Shown one piece after another: positions 1 to 8,747 of a DNA stretch of 64,000 bases (the stretch's first letter is position 1; each line of letters starts with the position of its first letter). The DNA comes from Olavius sp. associated proteobacterium Delta 1 (GTDB lineage: Bacteria; Desulfobacterota; Desulfobacteria; Desulfobacterales; JAFDCJ01): assembly GCA_902749685.1 (NCBI GenBank), contig CACVKW010000055.1:1-64000 (forward strand), in the 5' to 3' direction. Under the pieces are notes generated by a model. The model searched no databases, was not told where the DNA came from, and worked only from the letters and a program-made list of their open reading frames with translations. The position numbers and the translations under genes are program-made.

Positions 1-99
1 CCAGGATCCAGAAACCAGAATCCAGGATCAGTCAATACTTTCAATGGTCTTCATTGCAGCAGCTAAGTTGGATTTCAAAATTTTATGCAACTATAGGGT

Positions 100-693
100 A
101 TATTCACTGCGCCCGGCAAGGCAAAAAAATTGATCGCGCCCTGGAAATTGGCGGCATCAATGCCGCAACCCCCAATCCGCCCGGCGGAGAAAACTTAAAT
201 CATGCCGCCAGCGGCAAGCCAAGCGGTATTTTGCTCAACGAAGCCCAGGCCTTGGGTTTCAAAACACATACCGGAAATGACGCCGGCCCAATGTGAAAGG
301 GCGCTGAAACGGGCGATTGACGAGTGCATCAAAAATGGACTGACAAGTCTTCATGAAACCCGAACCACAGCATTGGTGCTAGACGCCCTGCGTTCGCTGG
401 CGGATAAAAGCGAGTTGAAGAGCAGAATATATGCCATGGTTGATTTGCCTGACAAAAGTCTGGTCGCATATTTTATTCGAAACGGACCGGAGATCAGGGA
501 TGATCGCATGCGGTGCGTGCGGTGCGTCAAAGTGTTTGTCGACGGCGCGCTTGGCTCTCGCGGTGGGCTGATGCTGGCCGATTTTATCGTCATTTCCGAT
601 GATGTCCGAACGGTGACCGCCAAACAATTACTGTCGATTAAGGTTTTGCAAACCTATGTGGGCGGCAGACTGGTTTATGATTCACAACTCTGA
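100..693 (+). pseudogene. Decayed YtcJ-type amidohydrolase (internal deletion plus frameshift)
   Basis: This is a broken gene of the amidohydrolase-3 (YtcJ) family, which normally has about 530-600 residues and hydrolyses N-acyl or N-formyl compounds. One frame gives the mid-family segment around 'GGINAATPNPPGGE' and 'KPSGILLNEAQALG'. Near position 258 the homology moves to the +1 frame ('VSKHIPEMTPAQCERALKRA', then 'FVDGALGSRGG'). That block then runs directly into a typical extreme C-terminus ('DFIVISDDV', 'LLSIKVLQTYVGGRLVYD'). So the N-terminus is missing, one frameshift has occurred, and about 200 residues between the 'GALGSRG' motif and the C-terminal beta strands are absent. It cannot be functional. 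The family call rests on remembered motifs. Confidence 0.7.
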
Positions 694-930
694 GCTTTGC
701 GATAAAAGGTTTCAGGTGTCAGGAAGGCTAGGTACTGTATCCGGGTACCTAAGCACCCGCATTTAACTTAACAATTTAAAAAAGGCGAACCGCAGAATAA
801 CCCGCTTCAAGCGGGTATGTCGAAGGATTGTATCGCTTCGCTCTATCATATTTACGAATTAGATCGTGCAACCTTAAGGGCGAAAGAGGGATACCTGAAG
901 CTCGTGTGAAACTACATTGGAATAATGTAG

Positions 931-1001
931 GGTCGGCCTCCGTGCCGACCGTATCCCGGTGCATAACGTTCGTTCTAATCTGGCGGGCACGGAGGCCCGC
1001 C
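931..1001. repeat. REP-like palindrome doublet, copy 1
   Basis: Two hairpins lie back to back. At 931-950 GGTCGGC pairs with GCCGACC around the loop CTCCGT. At 982-1001 GGCGGGC pairs with GCCCGCC around the loop ACGGAG. The second loop is the reverse complement of the first, so the units are inverted copies of one palindromic unit, as in bacterial REP/BIME elements mobilised by RAYT transposases. A second copy with the same architecture is at 14888-14957. Confidence 0.75.
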
Positions 1002-1034
1002 CTACGATTTTGGGAAAGTTATTTCTCGATTTGA

Positions 1035-1062
1035 CTGGACGCTAGCGGCCAGCGGCGGCGCT
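1035..1062 (+). repeat. Dispersed GC-rich repeat (GGCCAG-GGCGG family), copy 1
   Basis: The motif CTGGACGCTNGCGGCCAG followed by an RGGCGG-type tail occurs here, at 23705-23732, and in reverse at 34774-34797. All three copies are intergenic and sit next to other short repeats. Copies differ by only a few bases. Confidence 0.55.
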
Positions 1063-1080
1063 CATTTTAAACATTGATTT

Positions 1081-1129
1081 AGACAGGATAACAGGATTAA
1101 TCCCGCTTTCAGCGGGATTGATCCTGTCT
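1081..1129. repeat. Nested hairpin upstream of the M20 peptidase
   Basis: The outer arms AGACAGGAT (1081-1089) and ATCCTGTCT (1121-1129) are complementary. They enclose a perfect inner hairpin in which AATCCCGCT pairs with AGCGGGATT around TTC (1099-1119). There is no T-run on either side, so it reads better as a mobile palindromic repeat or RNA element than as an intrinsic terminator. Confidence 0.55.
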
Positions 1130-1225
1130 AAAAAATAAATAGACAGAATACCTTACTTCGAAATTCGGCATTCATTATTCGGTATTCTGCGGTTCGCAGT
1201 AATATTCAGAAAAGAGGTATCTCCC

Positions 1226-2404
1226 ATGAAAAATATTGCCGACTTAATCAAAGAAGACCGTCTCATCCAGCTCACCCAGACGCTGGTGGAAATCCCATCA
1301 GTCACCGGTCACGAGCATTCCCTGTCAGATTGGGCGTTCGAGTATTTTACTTCCCTGGGAATGGATGAAGTCAAGCGATTGCCGGTGGAAGATACGGGCG
1401 ACACCATTGTCTGCTGGCTGGAGGGATCCCAGGACGGCCCCGGGATGCTGCTGCTCTTCCACCTGGATACCTTCGATGTCTGTAACGGATGGGATACCGA
1501 TCCGTTTAAAACCGTGCGTGACGGCAATCGATTGTTCGGTTTGGGAATTCATGACATGAAGGCCGGCGGCGCCTGCATATTAGGCGCCCTGGAAGCGATT
1601 GTTCAGTCCGGGGCACAACTGGGTGGGCGCCTTTATATTGTCGCCACCACGGATGAAGAAAACTGGTCGCGCGGCGCCCATGAAGTCATTAAAAGCGGAC
1701 TGCTGAAGGAATGCATCTGCGGATTGAACCCGGAACCGACGGCGCGACGCGAGGTCCGGATCGGCCAGCGGGGCCGGCATGTATTTCATCTGACCTTGAA
1801 GGGAAAAACCATCCAGGCGTCCTATGACCATGACGAGGGGATTAACGCGGTTGTCGACGCGGCCAGACTGGTGACCGCCCTGGATCAGATCCCACACAAG
1901 GCACTGGGTGTCAACGAAGCCTACAATATAACGGGCAACCTGGCGGTCACGTCAATCCAGGGCGGATCCACCATGATCTTGATTCCCGAGCGGGCCCACG
2001 TTTACCTGGATCGCCATACGATCCCCGGTCAAACCGCCGAGTCCGAAGCGCAATTGCTGCGGGAGATAATTGAAAAATCGGGTATTAAATCGACCGTTGC
2101 GATCGATTGGGACGAGCGTCCCACACCGGCGCCAACCGCCTATCTGGTTCCCGAAGACGCCGCAATTGTCAGGGAGATCGACCGGCAGATTCAGTCTGAA
2201 TTTAACGAACCGCCAATCCACGTGATCGGAAGAAGCGTGAATGACGCCTCGCATTTCACGGTTTACGGCGGGATTCCCACACTGCTTTACGGCCCGCAGG
2301 GAGGCAACACCTGCAAGGCAAATGAATACCTGGAGGTGGATTCGCTGGTACCTACCGCGAGAATATATCTGAATACGGTGCTGAATATCTTAGGCGCAAG
2401 CTAG
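1226..2404 (+). CDS. M20-family metallopeptidase / ArgE-DapE-type amidohydrolase
   Basis: A cytoplasmic zinc-dependent amidohydrolase of the M20 family, which removes acyl, succinyl or aminoacyl groups from small substrates. The 392-residue length is normal. Visible metal-site motifs in order are 'LLFHLDTFDV' (first His and Asp, about residue 80), 'GIHDMKAGG' (bridging Asp, about 110), 'TTDEENWSRG' (Glu-Glu, catalytic base and ligand, about 140), 'NPEPTA', and a C-terminal His in 'SVNDASHFTVYG'. The start follows a good GAGGT ribosome binding site. It stands alone, between a repeat island and a sulfatase on the other strand. The exact substrate cannot be read from sequence; ArgE, DapE and carboxypeptidase-G2-like activities are all possible. 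Confidence 0.85.
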   Translation: MKNIADLIKEDRLIQLTQTLVEIPSVTGHEHSLSDWAFEYFTSLGMDEVKRLPVEDTGDTIVCWLEGSQDGPGMLLLFHLDTFDVCNGWDTDPFKTVRDGNRLFGLGIHDMKAGGACILGALEAIVQSGAQLGGRLYIVATTDEENWSRGAHEVIKSGLLKECICGLNPEPTARREVRIGQRGRHVFHLTLKGKTIQASYDHDEGINAVVDAARLVTALDQIPHKALGVNEAYNITGNLAVTSIQGGSTMILIPERAHVYLDRHTIPGQTAESEAQLLREIIEKSGIKSTVAIDWDERPTPAPTAYLVPEDAAIVREIDRQIQSEFNEPPIHVIGRSVNDASHFTVYGGIPTLLYGPQGGNTCKANEYLEVDSLVPTARIYLNTVLNILGAS

Positions 2405-2767
2405 GGCTTTGGCCCGATTGAAGTTCTGGAGCTGGAGTATAGGAGTGTTGGCATAATTTAGGTGCTATGACCGAGATTCAGCTTTACATCTAAAAAAAAA
2501 TTAAACAGAACTTGACCTGACACTAAACCTAACAGTGATCTGTTTTACATTATCTGTAATTTTCAGCGGCTCAATTTTTATCAGATACGTTGGGGTATCA
2601 CAGATTGGGAACCAAATTCCATCACCACAAGATATTGTATAGGCTTCAAAAGTAACCTGGGGATGTAGAATCCCCAGGTTTAAATTGTACGCTGATCAAA
2701 ATTATCGTTTCATACGATCTACACCAGTATAAGGTTCACCTGTAGCAACAGGTGTATGAGGATACTC
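2405..2767. other. Convergent intergenic region
   Basis: AT-rich space between the M20 peptidase and the sulfatase, whose 3' ends face each other. Apart from the terminator at 2654-2680 and a short GGAG-type degenerate repeat near 2428-2452, nothing is seen. Confidence 0.6.
2654..2680 (-). terminator. Intrinsic terminator of the sulfatase gene
   Basis: A perfect 11-bp stem (AACCTGGGGAT with ATCCCCAGGTT) around a 5-base loop, followed on the minus strand by ACTTTTG. It lies about 90 bases past the sulfatase stop codon. Confidence 0.65.
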
Positions 2768-4252
2768 TTAAATTTGCGCCTCATGACGTGCTTTCATATG
2801 ATCGAACGCAGGCCAAGCCCAGAGGAACTGAGCCATTAACGGATGCTCTTCCCGAGGATCTTTTTCGAGGTCAAAGAATCCTTTACCAGCTAATCCAGGC
2901 GCAGCACCAGCAAAGTGCCGCTTGTACTGCTGCTTGACGATAGCGGAAAGTTGCGGCCCCTGATAAATGAAAACATGATCCCGTCGCCCGTGCCCATCAC
3001 CTTTCAGTAGAAGTGCAGTCTGGTCGATCCCGTCAATGACTCGATCTCTGGGGATAGAGTCCATTTTTCCACCTAAACGGGCAAAAGTCGTAAACAAGTC
3101 AGTAACATGCACCATGTCATGCACTACGGCACCTTTCTCGATCACGCCCGGCCAATATGCGAATGCCGGAACACGCACACCGCCTTCAAGAAAATCATTT
3201 TTACCACCACGAAATATACCAGGATTTTGGTAGGTATCAGGCCAAATTTCTGCCATGGGCCCATTATCGGCCATGAGTACTATCAGTGTGTTGTCTGCAA
3301 TGCCAAGATCTTCCAGCATAGCCACAATCTCACCGATCTGCTTGTCTAAGCGGTAAAAACTCTCAGAACTGGCTGTGCCATTCGGGGTTTTTTTTGGTGA
3401 GTTCTTCTCAGAAAACATTTCCAACACATTGGGCCACCAGTCCAATAGGAAGGGCTTGTCATCATTGGCATGCTTTTGGATGAACAGTTTCACACGTTCA
3501 TAAGCCATGGTATTAAATTGGTGATACTCTTCGGCATTGTGGGGCGTGGAGACCTCTTTACCCTTCTGCCCCTCGAAACCTTCTACAGCCCACATCCATT
3601 CAGTCGGACGGAAATTCTGATCGAGCGCATAACGATCCCATTCGTCTTTGCCCCACCCGAGGGTATAGAATGCATCCTCCGCCTCAGGAGTGAACATTTG
3701 ACCAGCAAACTGATTGTAAAGAGTAAAGATTGCTTCGTCATAGCCCTGATTGTGTAAATAGGATTCTTCCTGATCTCCGAAATGAGATTTTTCAAAGAAT
3801 CCCGTGTTGTAATCATCATCAAGCACTTCAGCAATAGTTACTTCAGAACCAGGTAGTCCCATTCGATGAATTGGGAAGATAGGAAAAATCATGCCGCTAC
3901 GTACTGGTTGTCGACCCGTTGCTGCTGCAACACGAGTAGGGGTACAAGAAGGCTCTGTATACATTCGGGTGAAGGTCATTCCTTCTTCCGCCAGTTTATT
4001 AATATTGGGTGACTTGTAACCAGTTACGTTATTAAGCATCGGATGACCTATTGCGCCGTACTTCATATCATCCCACATTATATGAATGATGTTCGGGCGC
4101 TTACCATGCTTTTTACGAAGTGATTCTAATTTTTCTTCAATGTCTTTATCTTCTGCTGCCCACTTATCACCGTGCTGCTTCTGCAGGAGTTGAAACTCAG
4201 AGTCATGATTAATGTCTCCAGAAAATGCCAGGGTGAATGAATTTAGTTTCAA
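2768..4252 (-). CDS. Type I arylsulfatase-like protein without a signal peptide
   Basis: A sulfatase-family hydrolase, 494 residues. The formylglycine signature C-x-P-x-R is present as CTPTR (Cys103), which a formylglycine-generating enzyme or anaerobic sulfatase-maturating enzyme would oxidise. Metal ligands are the Asp pair at 61-62 ('WDDMKYG') and 'MADNGP' further on; 'FRGGKNDFLEGGVRVPAF' is the conserved late motif. The usual 'GKWH' is replaced by 'FEKSHFG', which keeps Lys and His, and the usual His after the 'PFFLY' strand is not obvious ('KPFLLDWWPNV'). No Sec signal or lipobox is visible. The only start codon is TTG at 4252, with an in-frame stop 18 bases upstream, so the N-terminus may have been lost. 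AT content is higher than in its neighbours. Function as a sulfatase is probable, the substrate unknown. Confidence 0.75.
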   Translation of the reverse strand: MKLNSFTLAFSGDINHDSEFQLLQKQHGDKWAAEDKDIEEKLESLRKKHGKRPNIIHIMWDDMKYGAIGHPMLNNVTGYKSPNINKLAEEGMTFTRMYTEPSCTPTRVAAATGRQPVRSGMIFPIFPIHRMGLPGSEVTIAEVLDDDYNTGFFEKSHFGDQEESYLHNQGYDEAIFTLYNQFAGQMFTPEAEDAFYTLGWGKDEWDRYALDQNFRPTEWMWAVEGFEGQKGKEVSTPHNAEEYHQFNTMAYERVKLFIQKHANDDKPFLLDWWPNVLEMFSEKNSPKKTPNGTASSESFYRLDKQIGEIVAMLEDLGIADNTLIVLMADNGPMAEIWPDTYQNPGIFRGGKNDFLEGGVRVPAFAYWPGVIEKGAVVHDMVHVTDLFTTFARLGGKMDSIPRDRVIDGIDQTALLLKGDGHGRRDHVFIYQGPQLSAIVKQQYKRHFAGAAPGLAGKGFFDLEKDPREEHPLMAQFLWAWPAFDHMKARHEAQI

Positions 4253-4297
4253 ATTAAGTCTGCGAAATTATATTGTCAAACCTCATTTAAAATAGAA

Positions 4298-4328
4298 AAG
4301 GTAGACTACAACATCTTGTGTCTACCTT
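4298..4328 (-). terminator. Intrinsic terminator after the FAD oxidase gene
   Basis: The arms AAGGTAGAC (4298-4306) and GTCTACCTT (4320-4328) pair, with a further ACAA/TTGT inside. On the minus strand the stem is followed by TTTTCTATTTT. It sits about 70 bases after the oxidase stop codon, so it should end that operon before the sulfatase. Confidence 0.7.
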
Positions 4329-4399
4329 ATTTAATGCAGAACTGGTGATATTCCCATAAACTGCTCACGACTCACACAAATTTCAGATATTTCGATACC

Positions 4400-5737
4400 T
4401 CAATTGACCACCCGCTCTTTAATTTTATCACTGACCTGGTAGAACCAGTAAACGGTCTGAGCCACCACCGGACCAAACGGTTTGCCTGCATAATCGAGGC
4501 CGAAGGGTTCGAATAATTTATAGGTTTCTTCTCCATTGGCGATCGCGGCAGCTGCGACTTCAGCCCCGGCCACGGTGGAGCACATCCCGTGCCCGCAAAA
4601 TCCCTGGCAATACCAGGAGCCGTCTCTCATCCTTCCGATTTGTGGCATTTTATGCTTGGTATACCCCATGTACCCTCCCCAGGCCACTTCGGCCTTGATC
4701 CCTTTCAACTGGGGATAGACATGCAAAAGATCCTTTATCATAATTTTTTTGAGCGCCTCCTGGGAGGGATGAAACATTGAAACTCGGCCCCCCCACAGCA
4801 GGCGGCTGTCGGGCAGCGGGCGGTAATAGTTGGAAGACGTCCGGTTGTCAGAAGCACCATGAGGGGCACGAATTGCCGTTTGCATCCGGTCGCCCAGGGG
4901 CTCCGTCAGCAGAACGTAGGTGGCCACCGGGAGCGTCGCATTGGCCAGTTTCATTTTTAAATTGCCGATATAGGCACTGCAGCAATAAACGACCTGATCG
5001 GCGATGACGGTGCCCCGCCTGGTTTTGACATGCCATTGATCACCGACTTTTTTAACTTCTGTCACCGGAGATTTTTCATAGACCCGGGCGCCAAGGCCCA
5101 CCGCCAGCTTGGCGACGTGGCCGGTATATTTTAAAACGTTGGCAATTAAAGCACCGGTCTTGAAATAGGCATCATAGTACCGTTCCGTTGTGAAGTACTC
5201 GCGAACCTTCTCCCGCGGCCAGAATTTAAAATCTTCACCAAACACCTCGTTCATTCGTTCAACATGGGATCGAACTTTTTCGGTTTCATTAAACCAGGAA
5301 ACGTTCAAAATCCCCGTGTTGAGATCCAGCAGATCGTCCTCGAGGCCCTCCATTCGCCGGCGAATGAGTTTCATCGCCGATTGGGTTAAGCCATACAATT
5401 CTTTAGCCTGGTTCTCTCCCACTTTTTTTACGATATCAAAAGGCGGCAAAGAATACCCGGCTGAGATGAAACCGCCATTTCTACCGGAGGCGCCCCAGCC
5501 GATTCGATTCGCCTCGACCAAAACCGGGTTCTTAACGCCTCGATCGGCCAGGCCCAGAACCAGTGCTGACCCGGCCATCCCGCCGCCGATTACGCAGACC
5601 GGTGTTTTGACCTCTTCATCGAGCTCGGGATGAGGTGATTCATTTCCTAACGACCGGGAATAATAGCTGTCGATATGTTCATTATCCTGGTTTACATTAT
5701 CATAGGGCGTAGCTAAATCTTCTTTGAAACCGTTCAT
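4400..5737 (-). CDS. FAD-dependent amine oxidase, PuuB / DadA type
   Basis: A flavoprotein oxidase or dehydrogenase of the glycine oxidase/DAO superfamily, 445 residues, of the kind that oxidises gamma-glutamylputrescine (PuuB/OrdL) or related secondary amines. The dinucleotide-binding loop 'GGGMAGS' is at residues 51-57 with Glu76 at the end of the second strand; 'GASGRNGG' (82-89) is the conserved FAD-contact motif of this subfamily, and a late 'GFCGHGM' motif fits the C-terminal FAD region. It has no signal peptide and is cytoplasmic. It lies 27 bases after a gamma-glutamylcyclotransferase-like gene and probably forms an operon with it, which favours a gamma-glutamyl-amine substrate. Exact substrate unproven. 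Confidence 0.8.
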   Translation of the reverse strand: MNGFKEDLATPYDNVNQDNEHIDSYYSRSLGNESPHPELDEEVKTPVCVIGGGMAGSALVLGLADRGVKNPVLVEANRIGWGASGRNGGFISAGYSLPPFDIVKKVGENQAKELYGLTQSAMKLIRRRMEGLEDDLLDLNTGILNVSWFNETEKVRSHVERMNEVFGEDFKFWPREKVREYFTTERYYDAYFKTGALIANVLKYTGHVAKLAVGLGARVYEKSPVTEVKKVGDQWHVKTRRGTVIADQVVYCCSAYIGNLKMKLANATLPVATYVLLTEPLGDRMQTAIRAPHGASDNRTSSNYYRPLPDSRLLWGGRVSMFHPSQEALKKIMIKDLLHVYPQLKGIKAEVAWGGYMGYTKHKMPQIGRMRDGSWYCQGFCGHGMCSTVAGAEVAAAAIANGEETYKLFEPFGLDYAGKPFGPVVAQTVYWFYQVSDKIKERVVN

Positions 5738-5764
5738 GCTCTCCTCCGAGAAACTGCAGCTTTA

Positions 5765-6214
5765 TTATTGGGATCCCTCATAAAAATTTTCAATGGTTTT
5801 GATATATTCCGGGTCCAAACCGACTTGCCTGGCTCCAGTCAACATACCCTCTACATAGGTCATTGAAGGCGGAAACGGGCCCTGGGGGTCAATGACCTGG
5901 TACAGGTCGGCAGGGTGGATTTTGCCGTCTTCTCCCAGGATTAAAAACGATTTTCGCTGATAGTCACCCTTGTACACCCCATCCATATCGTCTAAAATTT
6001 CCATTTCTTTTGGCGGCACCTCGTAAAGCGCCCCATGCACCATTTTCCCGGGGGCCGGCATGGCATTGCTGATGCCGCCCTGTTTTTTTTGGGACCAAAA
6101 GCTGAACTGAACCTCATGGTTGAGCAGATACCCCTTCATTACAAATTCGGCACTGGGCAGGAGGGTTTTTAAAAAGTCGAGTTGCAAATTGGAACCATAA
6201 CCGAAGTGATACAT
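5765..6214 (-). CDS. Gamma-glutamylcyclotransferase-like (GGCT/AIG2 fold) protein
   Basis: A 149-residue protein of the GGCT superfamily, which releases 5-oxoproline from gamma-glutamyl amino acids or amines. The substrate-binding 'YGSNL' motif is at residues 6-10. The catalytic acid normally lies in an 'LDxxEG' motif; here that motif reads 'LDDMDG', putting Asp78 where Glu is expected. The enzyme may be slower, altered in substrate, or use the shorter acid. A ribosome binding site (AGGAATGAGGT) precedes the ATG. It is the first gene of a two-gene minus-strand operon with a PuuB-like oxidase, which together suggest turnover of gamma-glutamylated amines. Confidence 0.8.
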   Translation of the reverse strand: MYHFGYGSNLQLDFLKTLLPSAEFVMKGYLLNHEVQFSFWSQKKQGGISNAMPAPGKMVHGALYEVPPKEMEILDDMDGVYKGDYQRKSFLILGEDGKIHPADLYQVIDPQGPFPPSMTYVEGMLTGARQVGLDPEYIKTIENFYEGSQ

Positions 6215-6490
6215 ACCTCATTCCTTTTCAGAATAGATGATTTGAAAATGTTGATGAATACGTTAATCGCTTTTATACTATGGTGAAAAACATATCTATT
6301 AAGATGGGGGGGGCGTGTCAAGAGTTAACCCTGTACAGTGAGGAATTGCCGGTGGTTTATGCCCTCTGATGACTTGAGGGCTGTGGCACCCCCCCCCACT
6401 GTTTTGATATTCACAAAGTGTTTGCAATTATTTTAAGAAAACTGATATTTACATTTCTCTTAATATATTCGCACTTAGGAAGGGTTAGAA
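6215..6490. other. Divergent promoter region with homopolymer G and C tracts
   Basis: Non-coding space between a minus-strand operon and a plus-strand methyltransferase. An 8-base G tract (6306-6313) and a 10-base C tract (about 6389-6398) could pair, enclosing a smaller GCCCTC/GAGGGC hairpin (6361-6381). Such tracts are slippage-prone and may be sequencing-sensitive. Confidence 0.4.
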
Positions 6491-7186
6491 ATGTTTTCCA
6501 AAACTGCCCATTGGTATGATGCATTATACGGTTTCAAGGATTATCAGCAGGAGTCTCATGACATAATCAATCTGCTCAAAAAAGAACATCCCAAAGCAAA
6601 ATCCCTTCTTGATGTCGCCTGCGGGACGGCAGAACATGATAGATACCTCTCCGGGGTCTACCGTGTAAACGGTCTTGATATAAACCCTGCGTTTATCAAC
6701 ATCGCCTCCCGGAAAAACCCTGAAGGCCAATACCTTGTGGCAGATATGACTAATTTCACCTTGAACAAAACGTATGACATCGTTTTTTGCTTGTTCAGCT
6801 CAATCGGGTATGTGAAAACCTTAAACCGCCTCGTAAAGATGTTGCGATGCTTTAAAGAGCACCTGAATCGAGGGGGTATTGTTGTTGTTGAACCCTGGTT
6901 TTCCAAAGAACAATGGAACACGGATGGATCGGTTCACATGCTCACGGGAGAGACAACCAGGGGCAAAGTATGCAGAATGAACATAAGCCAACAAAAAGGC
7001 TCACTTTCCATAATCGACTTCCACTATTTAGCCGGGACAAACAGGGGGATTAGACATATTAGAGAACGCCATGTGCTTGGGTTGTTCTCCCCAGAAGAGA
7101 TGCAGAGCGCATTTAAGAAAGCCGGATTTATTGTTAAATTTGACAAGGCTGGATTGACCGGCAGAGGACTGTATCTGGCAAGGTAA
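6491..7186 (+). CDS. Class I SAM-dependent methyltransferase
   Basis: A 231-residue cytoplasmic methyltransferase with a Rossmann-like SAM fold. Motif I is 'LLDVACGTAEHD' (about residues 39-50), motif II 'NGLDINPAFI', motif III 'YLVADMTNF', and post-motif 'YDIVFCLFSSIGYV'. The C-terminal part ('IRHIRERHVLGLFSPEEMQSAFKKAG') resembles small-molecule methyltransferases of the glycine/sarcosine or toxin-natural-product kind. The start is set by an AGGAAGGG ribosome binding site. It stands alone and nothing nearby names a substrate. Confidence 0.8.
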   Translation: MFSKTAHWYDALYGFKDYQQESHDIINLLKKEHPKAKSLLDVACGTAEHDRYLSGVYRVNGLDINPAFINIASRKNPEGQYLVADMTNFTLNKTYDIVFCLFSSIGYVKTLNRLVKMLRCFKEHLNRGGIVVVEPWFSKEQWNTDGSVHMLTGETTRGKVCRMNISQQKGSLSIIDFHYLAGTNRGIRHIRERHVLGLFSPEEMQSAFKKAGFIVKFDKAGLTGRGLYLAR

Positions 7187-7563
7187 ACATAAGATCACCG
7201 AATCGCAGGAAATCGATGCAAGCAACCATGCCGCGCGTTTCATACACTTCCACATTGTTGAAAGCCATTTTACAGAACGATTGACAAACATCCCCGCAAA
7301 TACTACCTAAAAATCGCCGGGGTTGCGACTGCCGTCTTCCACCCGAACCCCAGCGGCACAAAATTTTAACGATCATAGGTCGAAAGATTTGCAACACAGT
7401 GATGCCGGCAGGCAGGATGCCTGCTGCAACCGATTAACGTCTGTGCTTGTTCATAAGTAAAGTGAGCAGGTTCAGAGTTCATGGTTCAAAGGTTATAGTC
7501 GACTGACATCCTGAATTTTATTCATGGAATTTGAGGCGGTTCGGTGTCCGGTGGGAGCTTTTC
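7187..7563. other. Non-coding region before the decayed D-amino-acid locus
   Basis: No credible gene. A 7-bp hairpin (GCAGGCA/TGCCTGC, 7408-7424) is the only clear structure. Confidence 0.5.
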
Positions 7564-8661
7564 ATGAAATCGACCATCAAGGTTTTCCAGGTGCTTGAAA
7601 CCCTTTGCGAGGGCAAGGCGGCCGGTGTAACCGAGCTCAGCAACCAACTCGGCATCAAACCCAGTTCCATGCACCGCTTTCTGGCGGTGCTGACGAAGCT
7701 GGGCTATGTCCAGAAAAATGCCGATTCAGGCAAGTATTTTGCCACGCTGAAGATATTTCAATTGGGTGTCAGCGTTCGCAACAAGCTTAGCCTGATCAGC
7801 ATTGCCCGCCCCAATATGGAGGAGCTTGGCGAGATGCTGAAGGAAACCGTGAACATTGCCGTGTTTTCCCAAAACAGCGCTGTGCTGATCGACAGGGTTC
7901 AGAGTCCCGCGACACTTCCCACCAACATCATTGTAGGCCAGCACCTGCCGGCGTATTGCACGGCCTTCGGCAAGATTTTTTTGGCGGCCATGTCCACCAA
8001 AGAATTGAACCGGTATCTGAAAACGGTAACCCTGAAACCCCTTACGGCACAAACAATAACCCGAAATCAAGCCTTGCGGGAGGAACTCAGGAAAATCTCA
8101 AAAGACGGTTTTGCCATCGACAACCGGGAACTGGATGATAACATCCGCTGCCTGTCAAGCCCCATCCGGGATGAAACGGCCCTGCGAGAAACTTACAGTG
8201 CTATGGTTCGCAAAGTTGAGGCTTTTGATCCCGCTGCTCAGCTGGCGGGTGTTTTGTTGCAGGAGATGATTCCGCTTGACGGTGTCGAAACCATTATCGG
8301 AATTCTTGCCGATTCTGATTTTGACCCGGCTGTGGTATTCGATCTGGGCGGCATATTCGTGGAACTGCTGAAAGATTCTACCCTTCAGCTTTCACCCGTT
8401 AACCGGGAGGAAGCCCGTCGGATGATCGTCGAACTGAAAGGTTACCGGTTATTGGATGGTTTTCGGGGAGAACCAAGGACCGACATAGATGCCCTGGTTA
8501 CGGCCATTGTCCAGGTTGGACAACTGGCGCAAAACTTCAGCGGACTCATTGCTGCGCTGGATATCAATCCGCTGATAGTATTGCCGGCCGGCCAGGGGGT
8601 GGTTGCGGCGGACATACTCATCGAAATGTCCCCGGCTGCCCATCCTGCAAATAAATTTTAG
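7564..8661 (+). pseudogene. IclR regulator fused in frame to the ATP-grasp end of an ADP-forming acyl-CoA synthetase
   Basis: An open frame of 365 codons that joins two unrelated families. Residues 1 to about 190 are an IclR regulator: a winged helix ('STIKVFQVLETL', 'GVTELSNQLGIKPSSMHRFL') and most of the effector domain up to 'CLSSPIRD'. From 'ETALRETYSAMVRKV' to the end it matches the C-terminal ATP-grasp domain of ADP(NDP)-forming acyl-CoA synthetases ('LLQEMIPLDGVETIIG', 'GGIFVELLKDSTLQLSPV', 'LDINPLIVLP'). The end of IclR and the CoA-binding/ligase part of the synthetase are missing, and the ATP-grasp motif reads 'VFDLGGIFVE' where Gly normally replaces Asp. I read it as a deletion fusion that happened to stay in frame. 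The start at 7564 follows GGGAGC. A functional chimera is not excluded. Confidence 0.75.
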
Positions 8662-8747
8662 ATCATTATTTCACTAAAATTTACAACATAATGAATTTTA
8701 TTTAAATATTTACTCTAACAATGTGACAACGCAGAATTGATTATTTT

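Larger units (their letters stand above)
694..1225. other. Intergenic repeat-rich region
   Basis: No gene is supported in these 530 bases. They hold a short palindrome (800-816), a REP-like doublet (931-1001), a copy of a GC-rich dispersed repeat (1035-1062), a nested hairpin (1081-1129), and an inverted pair of the 15-mer GCGAACCGCAGAATA (785-799 forward, 1183-1197 reverse). A third copy of that 15-mer lies at 34934-34948. The inverted pair brackets the region, so it may be a composite non-coding repeat island. Confidence 0.6.
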
